DNA of 64,000 bases, taken from Tolypocladium sp. Sup5 PDA-1 (lineage: Eukaryota; Ascomycota; Sordariomycetes; Hypocreales; Ophiocordycipitaceae). The stretch lies in assembly GCA_000750105.3 (NCBI GenBank), contig JPHH03000074.1, positions 62,001-126,000 of the forward strand, in the 5' to 3' direction. The notes under the pieces are model-generated. The model saw nothing but the letters and a program-made list of their open reading frames with translations, had not been told where the DNA came from and made no database searches. The position numbers and the translations under genes were made by a program. Below are positions 9,218 through 21,426 of the stretch, in pieces; the first letter of the stretch is position 1, and each line of letters opens with the position of its first letter.

Positions 9218-10848
9218 ATGGGATCTCAGTATCTTGTCGACGGAGACAAGGATGAATTCAATCCAGATAAGTGGACGTCGAGTAGCCCAAGCTGGCTCCC
9301 AAAACGTTCCCCCGAGACGCAGCTCAACGTGCTGGTCGTCGGTGCAGGTCCAGCCGGACTGATGACGGCACTGGAGTGCTGGAGGAAGGGCCATAATGTT
9401 GTGGGGATCCTAGAGAGAAGCCAAGGCCCGGTCTATACTGGTTCGTTCGTTGACTCAATCACCACGGACGTGACTAGACGGATGTCTGGAACGGCTGATA
9501 ACTGACTATAATCTTCGGATACTTACAGGAGACATTCTCGTCCTCGGGCCTTCAGCGATATGCACCATGCGCCACTGGCCGCAGCTGTGCCGTGAGCTCG
9601 AAGCAGACAAAACCGAGAGCGCAGTGTACTATCGGAGGCATAACGGCGAGCATATCCTGGGCCCAACTTCCTTCGGGTACAAAGAGCCTGAGTACCAGGC
9701 CGAATGGGAACGCTTGCCATTCGCGACGCCCCATCAGATTCGCAAGAGGTTCTACCGAATGCTGCTGCGCCAGACGGCCAGGGTAGGCTTGAAAGTTGAA
9801 TACGGCCAGCGCGTCGAAAGGTACTTTGAGGACGAGGCGGCTGGGGTGGGCGGCGTGGTTACGCAGACTGGAGAGATTCGCGTCGCGCACATTGTTGTGG
9901 CGGCCGATGCCTTTAGGACGCGCTCCGACCTGCTCATTGCCGGTGAGCACATGCCTACTCGGTCGAGCGGTATGTCTGTCTACCGCACGGCGATACCGAC
10001 TGAGTTGGCGCTCCGTGACGAGGCCTTCCGGAAACGGTGGGGCGACGTCGTGGCTAAGGGCAACTCGCATCATGAGTTCTGGATAGGCCCTGGCATGCAC
10101 CTTGGACTCTTCATTTCGCCGGGATTTGTGGCCTATGGACTCACGCCACGCGATCGCTTCCTGCAGCCAGGAGGCAGCGAGCCGATTGAGTCTTGGTACC
10201 CGGACGTTGATCCCAAGGACGTTCTCCAGGTGCTTCGCCGCATCCCGGGCTGGGATCCAGCCGTCGAAGGTCTGGTACGCAACACTCCGAAGGGTGTGGT
10301 GGTGCACTGGCCGCTGCTTTGGCGCAACCTCCGTCGTGAATGGACGTCCAATGGCGGGCGGGTCGTGCAGGTGGGTGATGCGGCGCATACCACTGTGCCG
10401 GCATCCATCAGCGGCGCTACGCTGGCCATCGAGGACGCCGTGACGCTGGCAGCATGCTTGCAGCTCGCATGTTCCGGCGCTGGGGCAAGCGGTGCACCCC
10501 TTGGAGCTCGGATCTACAATCTGCTCCGATACGAACGCGTAAGCTGTGCGCAGAAGATGTCCTTTGTCAACTCGGAGAGCCTGGGTGCCGCGAATATGGA
10601 TGAAGAGCTGAAAAAGGACCCCGACAAGGTCCGTGTCCGGTTTCCGAAGTGGTTGTTTAAGCACGATCCAGAGGCTTGTGTATGAGAAGTACGGGCAGGC
10701 ATTTGCGCATTTGATGTCGGGTGCCGAATTCCAGAATACAAACTTTCCTCCTGGCCACAAATTTAGGCCCTGGACAGTTGAGGAAGTCCATGACGATATT
10801 CTAGCCGGGAAGAGCGTTGTTGATTTCTTGGATGGAGATTGGTCGTAG
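9218..10848 (+). CDS. FAD-dependent monooxygenase (aromatic hydroxylase / Baeyer-Villiger type), with apparent C-terminal frameshift
   Basis: Exon 1 is 9218-9440; after an 88-bp GT-AG intron, exon 2 begins at 9529. VVGAGPAGLM (GxGxxG at residues 42-47) binds FAD, and GDAAHTTVPASISGA is the second FAD motif. The middle DG motif reads VAADAFR, with Ala where Gly is usual. Overall it resembles the FAD monooxygenases of tetrahydroxanthone clusters (NsrK-like), which hydroxylate or insert oxygen into anthraquinones. The frame stops at 10683-10685, but the family C-terminus continues in another frame (VYEKYGQAFAHL to the TAG at 10846-10848). Two bases appear missing near 10673. A 43-bp intron 10629-10671 would also restore frame but would delete conserved sequence. 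Either a real inactivating indel or a sequence error. Confidence 0.75.
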
Positions 10849-11972
10849 GCGAACGGGTGTTCCATCTCCTACAGACAAATCCTATCTCACGGGTCGAATC
10901 TATAAAGAAGATTTTAGGCACAACTCTTGCACAACTTGCCAGTGAGATCACCTTCTTTTCCGCCGCCAATTTCGCCTTGGTGCTGCTCTCACAGAACCCC
11001 AGGGACTTCCGCTGAATATTCTGATATATTGACGATTATGGCACCATAAGTCGGCGGCCGATGGTGCCATATACCACATCCAAGGGAGGAAATTTCGGGC
11101 CAAGGAAGGCTTGATTTTCCATCCAAATGAGTGGATAGTTGGCTTCCTATATAGATAAGTGACCTTCTTGTGGCCAGGGACTTGCGGTTAGTAGCAACGG
11201 AGGTTCTCCATCATCGGCTGGATGGACCTCCTTTGACAGGTGCCTGCCGCTAGTAACACTCTGCAACTCCTCATATAATGTCTGGTAAAGGCACAATCAC
11301 CACCTTCCGAGAAAACGCCTTTGAATCTTGACATTCTAGTGCATCCTTCAACCTGTTTGTCAAAGTGCGAGCGGGCGTGGACAGGTAAATATACCTCAGC
11401 GCCATCGTCTCAGGCATTCTGCTCCCCCCGCTCGTCCATGACCATCTTCCAGCGGAGTCACTACGGACTAGAGCTGCAGCATCTTCGACCTTCCTTGTCC
11501 CCTTCTTGAACGGCGCCGAACGTTCTGGATCAGGCGACCGAGTAGGAGGCGGCGAATCTTCCTCATCCGCGTGAATGCCCTTGCGGTTTGTCAATCCCGC
11601 GGCGAACGTGTCCCCCTGCTTATAATCATGAGCGAGCTCTTCTGATGACAGATGCCCGCTACTACCAGAAGCGATCTTATGAGGTAGGGGTGTGTAGGTT
11701 GTTCTCGGAAGAGTAGGGTTTTCAAGAAACTAGCAGGACTAAGACAAAGGTAATTGTACATTAATGTTCTTCTAAATACAAAGAGAATATTCTACTAGTC
11801 CACGACAGTTTGCTGTCCTATGTATTTGTAGGTTACTCTGCATGGTCTCTCTCTTCTCCTCTCCGTACTATTTCATACGATCTTAATCGTCCTATCGCTC
11901 CCTTTATTAATGGTCCCTTTTCTTCTACTACCATTCCAAGCTAGTAGGATCCCCTAGTGCTTTCTGCCCTCT
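10849..11972. other. Intergenic region (convergent 3' ends)
   Basis: Lies between the ends of the FAD monooxygenase and the MFS transporter. An ORF on the minus strand (11271-11594) has no recognisable motif. I see no reliable gene. Confidence 0.45.
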
Positions 11973-13935
11973 TTACTCCATTGTCTCCCCGACCTTCTTC
12001 TCTTCAATTGCTCCGCCGGTTTCACCGTGTTTTGCCTCCGGCTTCTTGAGGATGCTCCTCCACTCCAGCGTAGCTGCACCGACGACGGTAAGACACGATA
12101 CGATCAGCCCGACCTGGAACACCTTCCGCAGTGACTCATTATAAGCTGTGAGGACCGTCTCCTGTAGATCCGCAGGTAGCGAGTGGATTAGTGACGTGGC
12201 GCCACCCGACGTGATAAGACTCGAGTTAAAACCAGGGATCCCGGAAAGACTGCGTACAAGCTGATTGCTCAGTACGTTCTCCCCAACAGAGACGAACACC
12301 GCTGAACCTAGCAGCGAACCAAACAACATCAGCGCTAACCCGATTGAGACATCCTGCTTCGGCAGAACGGTCTGCACAGCGAGGTTTGGTACTTGGAAAC
12401 ACAAGCCCAGGCCGATTCCGTAAAGGACTTGATACCCGATCCACTGCGCTGAGCCTGTGTCGACCTGCCAGGTCGTGAGGAGCCCGGCCCCGATGGACAT
12501 GACGCAGGATCCTATAATTGCGAACGGCGTGTAGTATCCAATCTTCGGAGTTGCGAACCCACCGGCAACTGATCCGACGACCATTGATAGCATCAGAGGC
12601 AGGAGCCGGATGCCGGATTCGACGGCAGAGACACCTTTAATGGATTGAAACCAGATCGGGAGGAAGTATACTGTGATAAATATCAGTAACAAGGCGATAA
12701 GGAGTTACTACGTGATCTTCTCACTAAATATATAGTTCCCAGAACTAACACAGATAGTCTGCCAGAAGGCAGAAATAACGCTCCGCCGCCGGAAAATGCG
12801 TAGAGGGAGCGTTGCTGTTTTAGGAAGCAATACCTGGACGGCTACGAAACCAATAAGCAATACTCCCGCAAGAGTCAACAATGCTATGATGCGGCCATTG
12901 CTCCACTGGAGACTGTTAATGCACTGGAGAGTCAAAATGGTAGTGCGGCTAACTCACAGGAAACGTCTGGCCACCCCACTGAAGTGCCAATAGAAGACAG
13001 ACCACACCAGGTACTAGGAGTGCAGTGCCAATGGCATCAAGTTGCGATAGCTTTGTCGTCCAGGGTTGCTTGGTTGTATCTCGGTCGGGGATATTGAGTA
13101 AGAAGGCAACGACGACCATCGCCACGCCACCAATGGGCAGATTGATATAGAAGCACCACCTCCACGATGCATTTGAGGTAAAGGCACCACCAATCAAGGG
13201 GCCCACGATCGAAGCAAGACCGAAGAGGGCGCCGAAGAGGCCTTGTATTTTTGGGCGCTGGTGCAGAGGCATCGAGTGGACAATGCAGACAATCTCGGGA
13301 CACTCGTTAGCAGTTGAGACTGACCAGAGAGGGAATTGTGGTGCTTACAGTTCCAGCAAAGATGCCAGCGGCGCCAACTCCGGAGATTGCTCTTCCAATG
13401 ACGAAGGCTATTGAGTTGGGAGCAGCTCCACAGAGGGCAGAGGCAAGCTCGAATAGTAGGATACTGGAAAGAAAGATGACTTTGACAGAGTACAATGTGT
13501 ACAATTTCCCAAACAGCAGCTGGAACGCACAACACGTCAACAAATATGCACTTCCGTACCAGCCGACGTCATTGAGGGAGTTGAATTCATCGGTGATTTG
13601 AGGTATAGCCTGGCCAGAATAAGTCAGCACATGGTCTCACAGCGCGACAACACCTGCTGTCCGAATGCGGGCTCCACTCGGTGCTGTACTCATACCGTTG
13701 AGATGATGGTTCTGTCTAGGGCTACCAGGAACATGCTTAAAAAGACGGAGACCAGCAGGAGAACAGTCCTTATGGTCGACTGCTGCTGCGAGTCGTCGGG
13801 TTTGCTCGGAGGAGCGTCGAGCGCAACATCAGGAGACGCCCCGGCGGCCCCTGTTGTAGTCAAGTCCGATGCACCTCCAGCAGCCGATTTGGCGCTTTGG
13901 GGAGTCGTTTGGCGTTCAGACGCCATGGTTTTCAT
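11973..13935 (-). CDS. MFS drug:H+ antiporter, DHA2 (14-TM) family
   Basis: Five exons, complement of 13696-13935, 13349-13609, 12958-13293, 12725-12905 and 11973-12670, with introns of 52-86 bp, encode 571 aa. A hydrophilic N-terminus of about 60 residues rich in Ser/Ala/Asp precedes VALDRTIISTAIPQITDEF, the family's first-helix motif. GWYGSAYLLT, FGKLY, GRAISGVGAAGIF and YFLPIWFQSIKG follow in the expected order. This group exports toxic small molecules across the plasma membrane (AflT-like in aflatoxin clusters). A product-export or self-protection role is inferred from position. Two starts are possible (13935 or three codons later). It is divergent from the Zn2Cys6 regulator at 14594. Confidence 0.9.
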
Positions 13936-14292
13936 GAAGCGTGTTGCTCCAACCTCAGCGCCGAGAACTTATTGGTCAATTTGGGCTAGAAGAGGGACCG
14001 GGAACTGTTGATGTAATCGTCGATATTGACAGCTTGAGGTGGTGAGATGGGACATTGGGCTTGGAAACCAGAGGTGAAAGGAAAGTCTGCGACTTTTTAA
14101 GAGCACGGGGCAAATGACCATTCAGAATTGTTAACATTTGTAATCACCGAGAAACTGCTTGTCGGGCTTTCCTAACACCCGATCTGGCTGTACTCGATCG
14201 GATGCCCTACATACCCGAGCGATGAGTCTGCGTGTTCCTGCAGTGTGCGGGGAGATAGACAATCCCGAGCCTGGAGGGTTGGCGGTCAGAAT

Positions 14293-14500
14293 CTCTCCGC
14301 TTGGGCACTGCCAAAGCCCGAGACGGGGCACCCACTGCCACCCACTGCCCGAGACCTGCATCGCGGCATCTTCTACCTCACCGATTCCTTGCCTATGCGA
14401 CTATGTCCTACATAGCCGAGTTTCTGCAGCTCTCCGCTTGGGCGCTTCAAAAGACCGAGACGGGGCACCCACTACCCGAGAGCTACGTCGCGACCTCTTC
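14293..14500. repeat. Imperfect direct repeat in the MFS/regulator divergent promoter
   Basis: The segment 14293-14374 (starting CTCTCCGCTTGGGC, containing CGAGACGGGGCACCCACT) recurs at 14430-14500 with substitutions and an about 10-bp length difference. Both copies lie 100-300 bp upstream of the Zn2Cys6 regulator start. They could be a duplicated control element or simply minisatellite growth. Confidence 0.65.
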
Positions 14501-14593
14501 CCACTCTCAATCTCTGTCTGCGATTGCGATCCCTGATAAGACGGGGTTTGGGGTTTGTGATTCCTGCGACAAAGCGACCATCCCATCAAGACC

Positions 14594-16960
14594 ATGTCAA
14601 CGTCAATCCCCGCGCCAGGGCAGTCAACCACTGCGAAGCCACAGCGGGTGCTTGCGTGCGTGCTGTGCCAGCAGCGCAAAATCAAGTGCGATCACAAATT
14701 CCCCTGCGCCAACTGCGTACGGACCAGCGCGCAGTGCGTGCCAGCCGCGCCCACCAGGCGCCAGCGGCGCCGCAGGTTTCCTGAGCGAGAGCTGTTGGAG
14801 CGCCTTCGGCACTATGAGGGTCTGCTTCGCCAGAACAACATAAAATTTCAGCCTCTACACACGCCTGCCGACGAGCACGCGTCTCACAGCGAGGACGGCG
14901 GAGACGCCGACTCTCTAGCCGATGCCCATTCAGAAGGACCGGCTACAGGGACAGATTGCCCGTCAAGGGAGAGGACAATGGCCAAGTCAAAAATAGTGTA
15001 AGAGGCCAAGTTCCCCTCACCCTGCGAACCCATACGTGCCCTCTAGACGACTAATTCTCACCTAGAAATCTCTGGCACTCCATGAGTCAAACGGTGAGGC
15101 GAAGTCTGCGGGTGAGTTTAGGCTCCGCTAACAATTGAGGGAAAGGCCCTAGACGACAGCGGCGACGGCGACGGCGACGACGATGATAGTGGTTTCCTGC
15201 ACGATAACGATGATGTGCGTGAGGCTGTCATTAAGAAGGCGTGGGATCACATGTACGCAAGCGAAAGCAGCGAGCACCTCCTATTTGGCTCGCCCAAGAC
15301 AAACGTCGATCTCTCTACCTTGCACCCGGCACAGGCCCAAGTCTTCAGGCTCTGGCAGATTTACCTGGAAAACGTCAACCCACTGCTCAAAGTTACGCAT
15401 ACCACGACCCTGCAACCACGCATCATCGACGCCGCTAGGGATGTGGCAAATATCAGTCCGACATTGGAAGCGCTTATCTTTAGTATCTATTGCGTCTCCA
15501 TTCCAAGTCTCGCCGAAGACGAATGCTGCATCGTATTTGGGTCGCCAAAGGGGGATCTTCTAACACGCTATCAGTTCGGATGTCGGCAAGCTCTACTGAA
15601 CTGTAGGGTTTTACGGTCCAGTGATCGCGACTGCTTGACGGCATTGTATCTGTACCTGGTAAGCCCGTTGCGTTACCGTTCTTGTATATATTCCTCCTAA
15701 CGCTTCTAGGTTTCCGTCGGGCCCGAATCAGACCCACGGTCTCTGTCCTCAATGCTTGGCGTTGCCATCCGTATCGCACAACGTATGGGTATTCACAACG
15801 AGTCTACCTATTCCGGATGCACCGCTTTCGAGGCTGAGATGCGCCGAAGACTATGGTGGTCGCTGATCCTTTTCGATAATCGCATCTGCGAGCTATTCGA
15901 TTATAAGACCTCGACGTTGACTCCTACCTGGGACTGCAGGACTCCTCTCAACGTGTATGATTTTGAAATCCGGCCAGAGATGGAGACCCTGCCAGCAATA
16001 CACGAAAAACCCACCGAGGCGCTCTTTGTCGTTGTGCGCAGCGAGCTGGGCGACTTCGTCCGCCACAGCGACTTCCACCTCGACTTTACTAATCCGTCGT
16101 TGAACACCATTGCCAAGGATGCTCAGCAGAGTCGACACGGCCAGGTTCTAGAAGGCGGCGAGCCGATCGCCCTAGAAAAGACCATAGAGGACAAATATCT
16201 CGCATTCTGCGATCCAGAGAACCCGCTTCACTTTATGACAATATGGACGACGCGAGGTTACCTCGCGAAAAGTCGTCTCCTGGAATACCATTGGAGACAC
16301 TCGACGTCGTCCGTGGAGCATGAGGGTACGCAGCGCGACGCCGCCATTTCCCATGCGCTGAGCATGCTCGAGTGCGATACGAAGCTCATGACTTCACCTC
16401 TCACCAAAGGATACCTTTGGCTTATTCACTTCCACTTCCCATTTCCCGCGTACATTCACATTCTTCAAGATCTCAAAAAGCGGCCTACGGAGGCCCACGC
16501 TAAGAAGGCTTGGGAGGTCATGAGCGACAACTACGAGGCTCGCATCATGAATGCAAAACGAGACAACACCTCTTTTCTTGTCGTCTTCTCGCGAATTGTC
16601 CTCCGGGCCTGGGAGGCGCGTGAAGCGCTATTCAGACAAGAAGACGAGCAGCTGGGGCCACCACGGATTGTGAGGGACATTAGAAAGAAAGTGATGCAGT
16701 TGAGGTCAAAATTTTCACAAAACAGCAATACAGAGCAGCCCAACGCTGTCGTGGGTATCAACGTTGGCGAATTTCCAATGCCCATGCCGATGCACATTGG
16801 TGGCCAAGGCCTGTCGTACGGCACCCGGGGCCAGATCTCTACAGGTTTGGGGTCCTCGAGCGACCCTGGCATACCAGGGCAGGATATAATGGGCCTCGAC
16901 AGCAACCAGCTCGACTGGACCACGATAGACTGGAATTCGCTACATGCACGAGGCTGGTGA
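14594..16960 (+). CDS. Zn2Cys6 transcription factor with fungal-specific middle domain
   Basis: Four exons (14594-14997, 15066-15093, 15146-15658, 15710-16960) encode 731 aa. The zinc cluster has Cys22, Cys25, Cys32, Cys38, Cys41 and Cys48, followed by a basic stretch (RRQRRRR) and a predicted coiled helix. An acidic Asp/Gly run follows intron 2. The later part, with GVAIRIAQRMGIHNE and MRRRLWWSL, is the fungal_trans domain typical of pathway regulators. The second intron is taken as the 52-bp 15094-15145 because it has a GCTAAC branch-like site; a 34-bp alternative exists. It probably regulates the adjacent divergent MFS pump and other cluster genes; targets are inferred. Confidence 0.88.
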
Positions 16961-17615
16961 GGCTGCTATCTTGACCGGCGCATGGCTCACCAGCGGCGAT
17001 CGCTATTACTCTTATGATGGCCGATTTTGCACCAAACTGGGCTCGAGACAGCAACGAATCACTCACATCAAGTTCATGGCTAAAGAAGCGGTCAGTTTGA
17101 TTACATGGGCTTCAAAATCTAAGATATAGAGAGCTCTAAAAGATTACTCTCTAAGAATGAGAATTCATCTGGCAAAGTCAGGAAGAAAAAGAAATGCAAT
17201 TCAAATCCCAATCATCGATTCATGACAATTTGTATGTACATCTTACACATTTAGATCTTTAATTGATGAGCGACCAGACGAGATTATAGAGTACCAGGCC
17301 GAAGAAGAGCAAAAGGTTGAGGATGGGGAGGAAAGTTAGACGGCCAGAAGACTTGAAAAGCATTTACCAGATCTAGTCACAAATGTAAAGAACTCATAGA
17401 TTAAAACTATAAGTAAATATCTAGTTACGTGTATATTTTCTTTATTTTTGTAGGGGCGGCTAGAAAAATTCGGTCAAGCAAGAGTGGTAGCCCATGGCAC
17501 CAGATCACGCCACTGATTTTCCCACCTGGGCTACTTTGTCAAGTGACAGTTCCGCCAAGTTCCTTTCCGCGCCAAGAACTTGGAACTCTTGCTGAGGGGA
17601 TTAAAACTCGATTAA
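16961..17615. other. Intergenic region (convergent 3' ends)
   Basis: AT-rich spacer between the regulator and the scytalone-dehydratase-like gene. No coding feature, RNA gene or repeat is supported. Confidence 0.5.
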
Positions 17616-18240
17616 TCACTGGAAGATCTTATCATGGTCGTACTCAGACCACCGAATGTCAGGCTTAATCCCAGCAAACTTCCATGCACCATCCACCTTA
17701 CGATACCACACCGTGCCCTTGCCATGTGCATGTCCCTTTGCCGCGATTTCTTTCATTTGGTCATCTAAGTATTTTTGGTGCGCTACGCGCATCTGATGAT
17801 AGCCGGTAATCTCATTGTCGCTAGTCTGGACCCATGTTGTTGCACCAACAAGATGCTGTGTCTTAAGCAGAGGGTTCCCGAGGAACTTTTTGTTAGAAGC
17901 CATGGCTATGAATTCCTCTGCAGGCATGGAATCCCACAGCTTGTCAAGGAAGGCGCGGTAGTCGATCTAAAAGGAGACAGGTACGTTAAAATCCGATATT
18001 CCAGATACCAGTAAATTGGTTGAGGCCGGTGCTTGCGGCGACCGAAGGGAACCTACATGGAGAGTGGGTGCAACGCATCTTGAAAGACGGCCCCAATCCT
18101 TCGTATCATAACTCTCAGCCCATTCATAGAGCGCGGCTTGACAGCCTAAGGTATCTTTGTGCATTCCATTGTGAGTACCTAGGCTCGACAGAGAGGAGAA
18201 AGGGATTCGACCAACCTTCATAGCTGGGCAGTTTAGCCAT
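17616..18240 (-). CDS. Scytalone-dehydratase-like protein (MdpB-like)
   Basis: Three exons, complement of 18216-18240, 18057-18154 and 17616-17966 (introns 61 and 90 bp), encode 157 aa. The protein begins MAKLPSYEDTLGCQAALYEW, then SYDTKDW, APTLHIDYRAF, LWDSMPAEEF, and later HQMRVAHQ and GTVWYRK. It belongs to the scytalone dehydratase fold group (cone-shaped alpha+beta barrel). In monodictyphenone-type pathways the equivalent (MdpB) dehydrates a reduced emodin hydroquinone as part of deoxygenation to chrysophanol. Its divergent pairing with an MdpC-like reductase at 19080 supports this role. Cytosolic, no signal peptide. Family call is strong; exact substrate is inferred. Confidence 0.88.
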
Positions 18241-19079
18241 GCTGAAGAACTTGGTCGGACTAAAGTGGAACGTGTCGGTGCAGCAATTGACAGACTCAAA
18301 TCACATTGGTTGCAGCAGCAAACCGGGACGAGAATGTCCTTTGGCGCCGGCATGCATATATAAGGACCTCCAACTGTCATCACTTCCCGATGCCCGATGC
18401 CCGATGCCCGATGCAGCCTCGGACAAACAAGCAGCAACCGATCACCCACAGGATCCGCATCAAGGTAGCCTACAGAAACGGCGCTCCATATTGCAGTTGA
18501 GTATCATACGGAATTCACGGCAAAGTTCCTATCGCGACACGATCGAGCCCAAAGAAAAATCCTAAATCCACGACTCGCGAAGAAGGTAACATTGCTAACT
18601 CCAATGGCTTGTACACCTGCCTGGACCGCGTGTAATAATTGAGGTGCCTTTCTTAGGCATCATACCTTGCGTGGGCACGCCGTCGCAAACAGCATGATGG
18701 CAGGAGATAGCATCCGGCTCCATAACTGCTAGCTCTGCGCGCCGGAACCGCTCGTAACCCATCGGACCGTGTGAAAGGCAGCATGCTCACTACCCAGCAG
18801 GGTCGGGAACAAGTGGAGCAAGGTTCGTATCAACGGTAGCCGATAGCCTCGGCGTGGTACTATTGTGGTGCCCGAGCCTGGTGGGATCGAGACAGCGGGA
18901 AGCCCTGGCTTGTGAGAAGTATTCCCTCGCCTGAGCTAGAGGTCATACATATAGTCCAGGTCGGTAAGATTGAAAAGAGCGGAACTCGTAGCATTAACTG
19001 ACCATTTCCAACGCCATCTACCATTATTGCACATGCAAACTTCCTGTTTACAACACAACTAGTCGCGACGCCTACAAAC
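18241..19079. promoter_or_regulatory. Shared divergent promoter region (dehydratase-like / reductase-like pair)
   Basis: 839 bp between the starts of two genes expected to work in the same step. It contains the palindromic-spaced half-sites TCGCGACACGA at 18532-18542, which fits TCGN5CGA but departs from the AflR consensus TCGSWNNSCGR at one base. It also contains the CCCGATG tandem repeat. No coding feature supported. Confidence 0.4.
18386..18413. repeat. Four tandem copies of CCCGATG
   Basis: Seven-base unit repeated four times without interruption, 146 bp upstream of the dehydratase-like start at 18240. Likely a microsatellite; a regulatory role is possible but unsupported. Confidence 0.85.
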
Positions 19080-20072
19080 ATGGCTACCCCTTACATCCCC
19101 TACCGCCTTGACGGCAAAGTGGCACTCGTGACTGGCTCTGGTCGTGGCATCGGTGCCGCCATGGCCGTTGAGTTGGGCCGCCTGGGAGCCAAAGTTGTCG
19201 TCAACTACGCAAATGCGGCCGATTCGGCCGCGAAGGTCGTCGCCGAAATCAAAAGCCTGGGATCTGACGCCGTTGCCTTCAAGGCTGACGTCCGACAAGT
19301 TTCCCAAACTGTCAAACTAATGGATGACGCGGTCGCGTATTTCGGCGGGCTTGACATCGTATGCAGCAACTCGGGCGTCGTCAGCTTCGGGCACTTGGGC
19401 GATGTAACTGAGGTACGTCGTGTTCTAGTCCGTGCTAATACGCTGTCACGAACGTCTCATAGAATGAATTGTGCTCTCACTTCTCTGACTTGGTGGGCGC
19501 AGCCCTTACGCTGCTCTCGATGGCCTGCTGACAGCATCTGTTGCGTACAGGAAGAGTTCGACCGCGTCTTTAGCCTCAACACGCGCGGGCAGTTCTTTGT
19601 GGCACGCGAGGCGTACCGCCATCTCAACGACGGTGGGCGCATCATCCTAATGTCATCCAACACAGCCAAGGATTTCAGCGTGCCTAAGCACGCCCTATAC
19701 TCGGGCTCCAAAGGCGCCATTGACTCGTTCGTGCGCGTTTTCGCCAAGGACTGCGGCCACAAGAATATCACGGTCAACGCCGTCGCGCCCGGCGGCACTG
19801 TAACCGACATGTTCCACGAAGTCTCGCAGCACTACATCCCCAACGGCGAGAAGTACAGCGCCGAAGAGCGGCAGCAAGTAAGTCCAATACTCCGTTGATG
19901 ACAATTTGAACGCGAGGGCGACGCTGACACTTCACAGATGGCGGCACATGCGTCACCGTTGGTAAGGAACGGGTACCCTGGTGATATTGCCCGGGTTGTT
20001 TGCTTTCTTGCTAGCAAAGAGGCCGAATGGGTGAACGGGAAGATCCTGACCGTTGATGGCGGAGCAGCTTAA
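19080..20072 (+). CDS. Trihydroxynaphthalene/versicolorin-reductase-like SDR (MdpC-like)
   Basis: Three exons (19080-19412, 19551-19877, 19938-20072) encode 264 aa. TGSGRGIG (residues 18-25) is the NADPH motif; SS near 146-147 and YSGSK (Tyr161, Lys165) are catalytic; the C-terminus VDGGAA is typical. It closely resembles T4HN reductase, Ver-1 and MdpC, which reduce the hydroquinone of emodin-type substrates using NADPH. The first intron (138 bp) is in frame without a stop, so an unspliced reading is open, but splicing joins GDVTE directly to EEFDRVF as in the family. Divergently paired with the dehydratase-like gene. Together they likely perform reductive deoxygenation. Confidence 0.9.
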
Positions 20073-21426
20073 ACTGCTTACTCGGTCTTTGATGGCAGGT
20101 AACCTGTCATGCTGAAGTTCTAGTTCTGTCCGTATATCATCCTTTTGGGTCAATATGTAAATAGCTATTAGAGTGTTATTCTCATCAGCTCCCATAGATA
20201 AGGCATTTGTCCCGACGTTTCGAACTGCACAAATTTCTTGTAACCTGTCACTGAACTCGTACAATGGTACACAACAATAGGCTCAGACCCTTAGACCTCG
20301 ACAACAGCCAAGATTGGAAGTGTTCTGCGGTTGGGCGAAAAGGCGTGGGCTCTATTTTGGGCATCTAGTCTCTGGGTCTGCCTCCTCGCGAGTTCTCTGG
20401 GCTGCAACGTGTGATTGCTTGGTTAGAATTGTGACTTCGTGCTTCCTGGTTGGGGCTACTGGGGCCTGGCGCTTCGCCCACTCTTCTATTACTTTTTCTT
20501 AAGTTTCTCTTCCTCTAGGGCCCGTACCATAGAAGATGACATACATATCTTCCAACCGTAACATAGACACTACCGGACACGAGCTCAAATGGAGGAACCA
20601 GCGGGAACGGCACGACACGATACTCTCGTCATTGGACCAGAACTGCAGGATATCTAGACTAGACTAGGTACACTCCTGCAGCCGCATGCCCCCAGGGAGG
20701 CTTGGAGCGCGCAGCGCTTAGCTCCCCCGGCGTTAAATATACCAGCTAGTCAACTAGCCGGCCAGGCAATAGAGACACTATTCACTAATGTACGTGTCCG
20801 TTTCCTAAGCTTTCTCAAGTCAAGAGTGAAGGAAAGCCTCTCGAGTTTCCGACCACTCCGCACTGACAAAGGGATCTCGACGGCTCCACCAACTCCCACT
20901 ACCCCGTTCCGTGCTGGACTACTGACAGCGACACGCACCACCAGCCCGAGCCACCTCCCGTATTACATTTTGGGTGCAAAGTGGTTCCGATCGGTACAAT
21001 TAACTATTATAATGCCTCCGATAGACCAAAAAAAAGTGGGCGAAAGTATTGTGGGGCATTTCACCCCGAGAAAACCGGGATATTAGCATCGGTAAACGTT
21101 GAGATTCTACCGACATCCATCCTGTCCGCGGGTGACTCGGCTTGCCGTAAACCTGTCCCCCGAATTGTGGAGATCTGGATGGAACCCAAGATGATGGCAG
21201 GTTTGACATTGCCGAGCAATCACTAATGTTATTCCGATTATCCCTTGCAGAGAACACGCGAATTTTTCGCCTGCCAGGCAATCCGCGTGGCCTTTATGAA
21301 AGTGTCTGGCGCAGCTCCTCGCCCAGAGGGCTTGAAATACTTTCAATATTCGAAAACGTTCATAACTTCGCAGCGTTGGTGGCTAGCCAGCTATTTCGAC
21401 CTCGCTCCTCGGTAACAAATTTCACT
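20073..21426. other. Intergenic region with unrecognised, possibly degenerate sequence
   Basis: About 1.35 kb. The part 20600-21100 is compositionally patchy and includes a palindrome (AGCTAGTCAACTAGCC near 20742), suggesting an old insertion, but no domain can be identified on either strand. The final 200 bp serve as promoter of the SnoaL-like gene 2. Confidence 0.35.

Noticed and set aside
9552..10865. A 437-codon open frame on the minus strand across the FAD monooxygenase
   Set aside because: It is a shadow of the strongly supported plus-strand gene, has no domain features and arises from high GC at third positions.
20640..21100. Suspected LTR or retrotransposon remnant upstream of SnoaL-like gene 2
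   Set aside because: No reverse transcriptase, integrase or gag text and no paired long repeats could be found.
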